Shown: positions 5,273 through 6,913 of the stretch, piece by piece
Layout of the letters: every line of letters begins with the position of its first letter
How positions within the stretch are numbered: position 1 is the first letter of the stretch
From: Planctomycetota bacterium
GTDB lineage: Bacteria > Planctomycetota > PLA2
NCBI GenBank assembly: GCA_023150495.1
Contig: JAKLKT010000157.1
Span: 1-6,913 of the forward strand
Length of the DNA: 6,913 bases
Direction of reading: 5' to 3'
The notes under the pieces: generated by a model
Seen by the model: only the letters and a program-made list of their open reading frames with translations
Database searches by the model: none
What the model was told of the DNA's origin: nothing
Made by a program: the position numbers and the translations under genes

Positions 5273-6913
5273 ATGCGCCGACTCCTCTGCCTCCTCCTTC
5301 TCCCGGTCGCTCTCCTCGCGGGTGAGCGCCGCTACGACTACCGCGAGAAGGTCCTCGCGAACGGCCTCCGCGTGATCACGCTCGAGGATTTCTCGTCGCC
5401 GATCGTCGCGGTGCAGGTCTGGTACCACGTCGGCTCGAAGGACGAGCGGCCCGACCGGCAGGGGTTCGCGCACATGTTCGAGCACATGATGTTCCGCGGC
5501 ACGGAGCGCGTCGGCCCCAAGGACTTCGACAGGTTGACGACGCGCGCCGGCGGCACGAACAACGCCTTCACGTCGTTCGACAACACGACCTACGTGAACG
5601 AGCTCCCGTCGAACCAGCTCGACCTGATCCTCTGGCTCGAGGTCGAGCGGATGCTCTTCCTCAGGGTCGATGCCGAGGGGTTCCACACCGAGCGGAAGGT
5701 GGTCGAGGAGGAGCGGCGCCAGAACTACCTCAACCCGCCCTACGGCCTCGCGCCCGAGCAGGCTCTCGAGAAGATCTTCCTGAAGCACCCCTACCGCTGG
5801 ATGCCGATCGGGCGCATCCCGCACCTCCGCGCGGCCACGATCGAGGAGCTCGAGGCGTTCTGGTCGGCGTTCTACGTCCCGAACAACGCCGTGCTCGTCA
5901 TCGCGGGCGCGGTGAAGCACGAGGACGCGCAGCGCGCGGCCGAGCGCTGGTTCGGCTGGGTGCCGAAGTGCCCGGATCCCCCGCGCGTGGCAGAGCGCGA
6001 GCCGGAGCAGACCGCGGCGCGCGAGATCACGATCCAGGAGAAGAAGGGGCCGGTGCCGGTTGTCGCCCAAGCGTTCCGGACCGTGCCCATGGCGCACGCC
6101 GACGCGCCCGCGCTCGACCTGCTCCTCTCGATCCTCGGCGACGGCGAGAGCAGCCGGTTGAACCTCGACCTCGTGAAGGAGCGCCGGATCGCGCAGACGG
6201 CGATGGCCTCGCACTTCACGCTCGAGCAGGACGGGCTCGCGATCCTCGGCGCGGTCCTCGGGCCGAACGGGGACAAGAAGAAGGCGATGGACGCGCTCGC
6301 GGAGCACGTGAAGCGCGTGCGCGAGACGCCGGTCGGCAAGGAGGAGCTCGAGAAGGCGAAGAACAGCGCGCTCGCGGCGGTCGTCACCGAGACGCTGACC
6401 GTCGAGGGGAAGGCGAACGCCCTCGGGGAGGCGGCGCTCCTTCGCGGCGACGCGGACTACGTGAACGTCGCGCTCGACAGGATCCGCGCGGTGACCGTCG
6501 AGGACGTCCAGCGAGTGGCGAAGACCTACCTCGCGGACGAGCGCCGGAGCTCGGTCACGGTCGAGCCGTCCGTGGGCGGCTTCCTCAAGGGGGTGCTCGG
6601 GGGGTCCGGGGGCGACGAGGACGAGGGCGCGCCGCCCGTCGAGGAACCAAGGGAGAACCGCGTCGCCGCGCGCAGCGGGTCCAAGGGGAAGATCGAGCGG
6701 CCGGAGGGGTTTCTGGCCTCTGCCCCCCTCGCCCCCCTGCTTGAGACCCCGCCGGACTTCGCGTACGAGTCCGCGGCGCTCGACAACGGGATGAAGGTCG
6801 TCGTCATCGAGGATCACGAGGTCCCCCACGTGTCGGTCTCGCTGCACCTGGACGGCGGCCAGTGGGCCGAGACGAAGCCCGGCGCGGCCCACTTCGCGCT
6901 GGCGATGCTCACG
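5273..6913 (+). CDS. Exported two-repeat M16 zinc metallopeptidase (3' end beyond window)
   Basis: The first 547 residues of an M16 (pitrilysin / mitochondrial-processing-peptidase) protein are visible, running open to the edge. A signal peptide (MRRLL… to about A16-G17) predicts export to the periplasm or cell surface. The first M16 repeat (about 25-230) has the zinc site H67-x-x-E70-H71 within HMFEHMMFRGT. The third ligand is predicted as E147, 76 residues after H71 as in the family, with the conserved E140 seven residues before it. YVPNNAVLVIAGAV (201-214) and the following half (to about 430) complete the N-terminal M16 pair of domains. A Gly/acidic/Pro-rich linker (about 434-495) leads to a second repeat starting near 497 (YESAALDNGMKVVVIEDHEV). 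This points to a single-chain enzyme, probably about 900 residues long, like PqqL-type proteins. M16 enzymes degrade or process peptides inside a closed chamber. ATG at 5273 is well supported by the signal peptide. Confidence 0.95.
   Translation, partial: MRRLLCLLLLPVALLAGERRYDYREKVLANGLRVITLEDFSSPIVAVQVWYHVGSKDERPDRQGFAHMFEHMMFRGTERVGPKDFDRLTTRAGGTNNAFTSFDNTTYVNELPSNQLDLILWLEVERMLFLRVDAEGFHTERKVVEEERRQNYLNPPYGLAPEQALEKIFLKHPYRWMPIGRIPHLRAATIEELEAFWSAFYVPNNAVLVIAGAVKHEDAQRAAERWFGWVPKCPDPPRVAEREPEQTAAREITIQEKKGPVPVVAQAFRTVPMAHADAPALDLLLSILGDGESSRLNLDLVKERRIAQTAMASHFTLEQDGLAILGAVLGPNGDKKKAMDALAEHVKRVRETPVGKEELEKAKNSALAAVVTETLTVEGKANALGEAALLRGDADYVNVALDRIRAVTVEDVQRVAKTYLADERRSSVTVEPSVGGFLKGVLGGSGGDEDEGAPPVEEPRENRVAARSGSKGKIERPEGFLASAPLAPLLETPPDFAYESAALDNGMKVVVIEDHEVPHVSVSLHLDGGQWAETKPGAAHFALAMLT

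Noticed and set aside
5180..6892. Long open frame on the - strand opposite the M16 peptidase
   Set aside because: Low-complexity Arg/Glu/Val/Leu composition with no recognisable motif; the + strand frame encodes a textbook M16 repeat with an intact zinc site.

Overview
The window is strongly GC-rich, with G or C at nearly every third codon position. It has dense gene packing, 4-base stop/start overlaps and no recognisable tRNA, rRNA, mobile element or CRISPR array. A secretin-like exported protein and an exported M16 zinc peptidase point to a diderm (Gram-negative type) bacterium. Planctomycetota, Myxococcota or a similar high-GC lineage would fit, but the sequence alone does not settle this.

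Left block (about 1-3437, all on +): a tightly coupled operon. A possible tail of an upstream gene ends in a GTGA overlap with a GT21/HpnI-like membrane glycosyltransferase (ceramide-glucosyltransferase type). This overlaps by ATGA with a GT-B glycosyltransferase resembling the MGDG-synthase/MurG superfamily, which overlaps by ATGA with an endonuclease/exonuclease/phosphatase (EEP) fold hydrolase with neutral-sphingomyelinase-like motifs. Two glycosyltransferases plus a putative phosphodiesterase suggest a glycolipid pathway, possibly acting on a sphingolipid- or hopanoid-type acceptor. The substrate is inferred, not shown.

Middle (3438-4373): a short convergent intergenic region with a GC-rich hairpin. 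Next, on the - strand, is a small exported protein that looks like a secretin beta-domain with a short N-domain and no other secretion genes nearby. A 60-base divergent promoter region follows, with overlapping inverted repeats and a -10-like box.

Right block (4374-6913, all on +): an APH/choline-kinase-like small-molecule kinase with an altered Brenner motif (Gln in place of Asn), then the first 547 residues of an exported two-repeat M16 metallopeptidase that runs off the window. Its first repeat has the complete zinc site; its second repeat begins just before the edge and has already lost the Glu and second His of HxxEH. Both genes of this block have a TANNNT box 7-8 bases before the start codon and no Shine-Dalgarno, which suggests leaderless transcripts.
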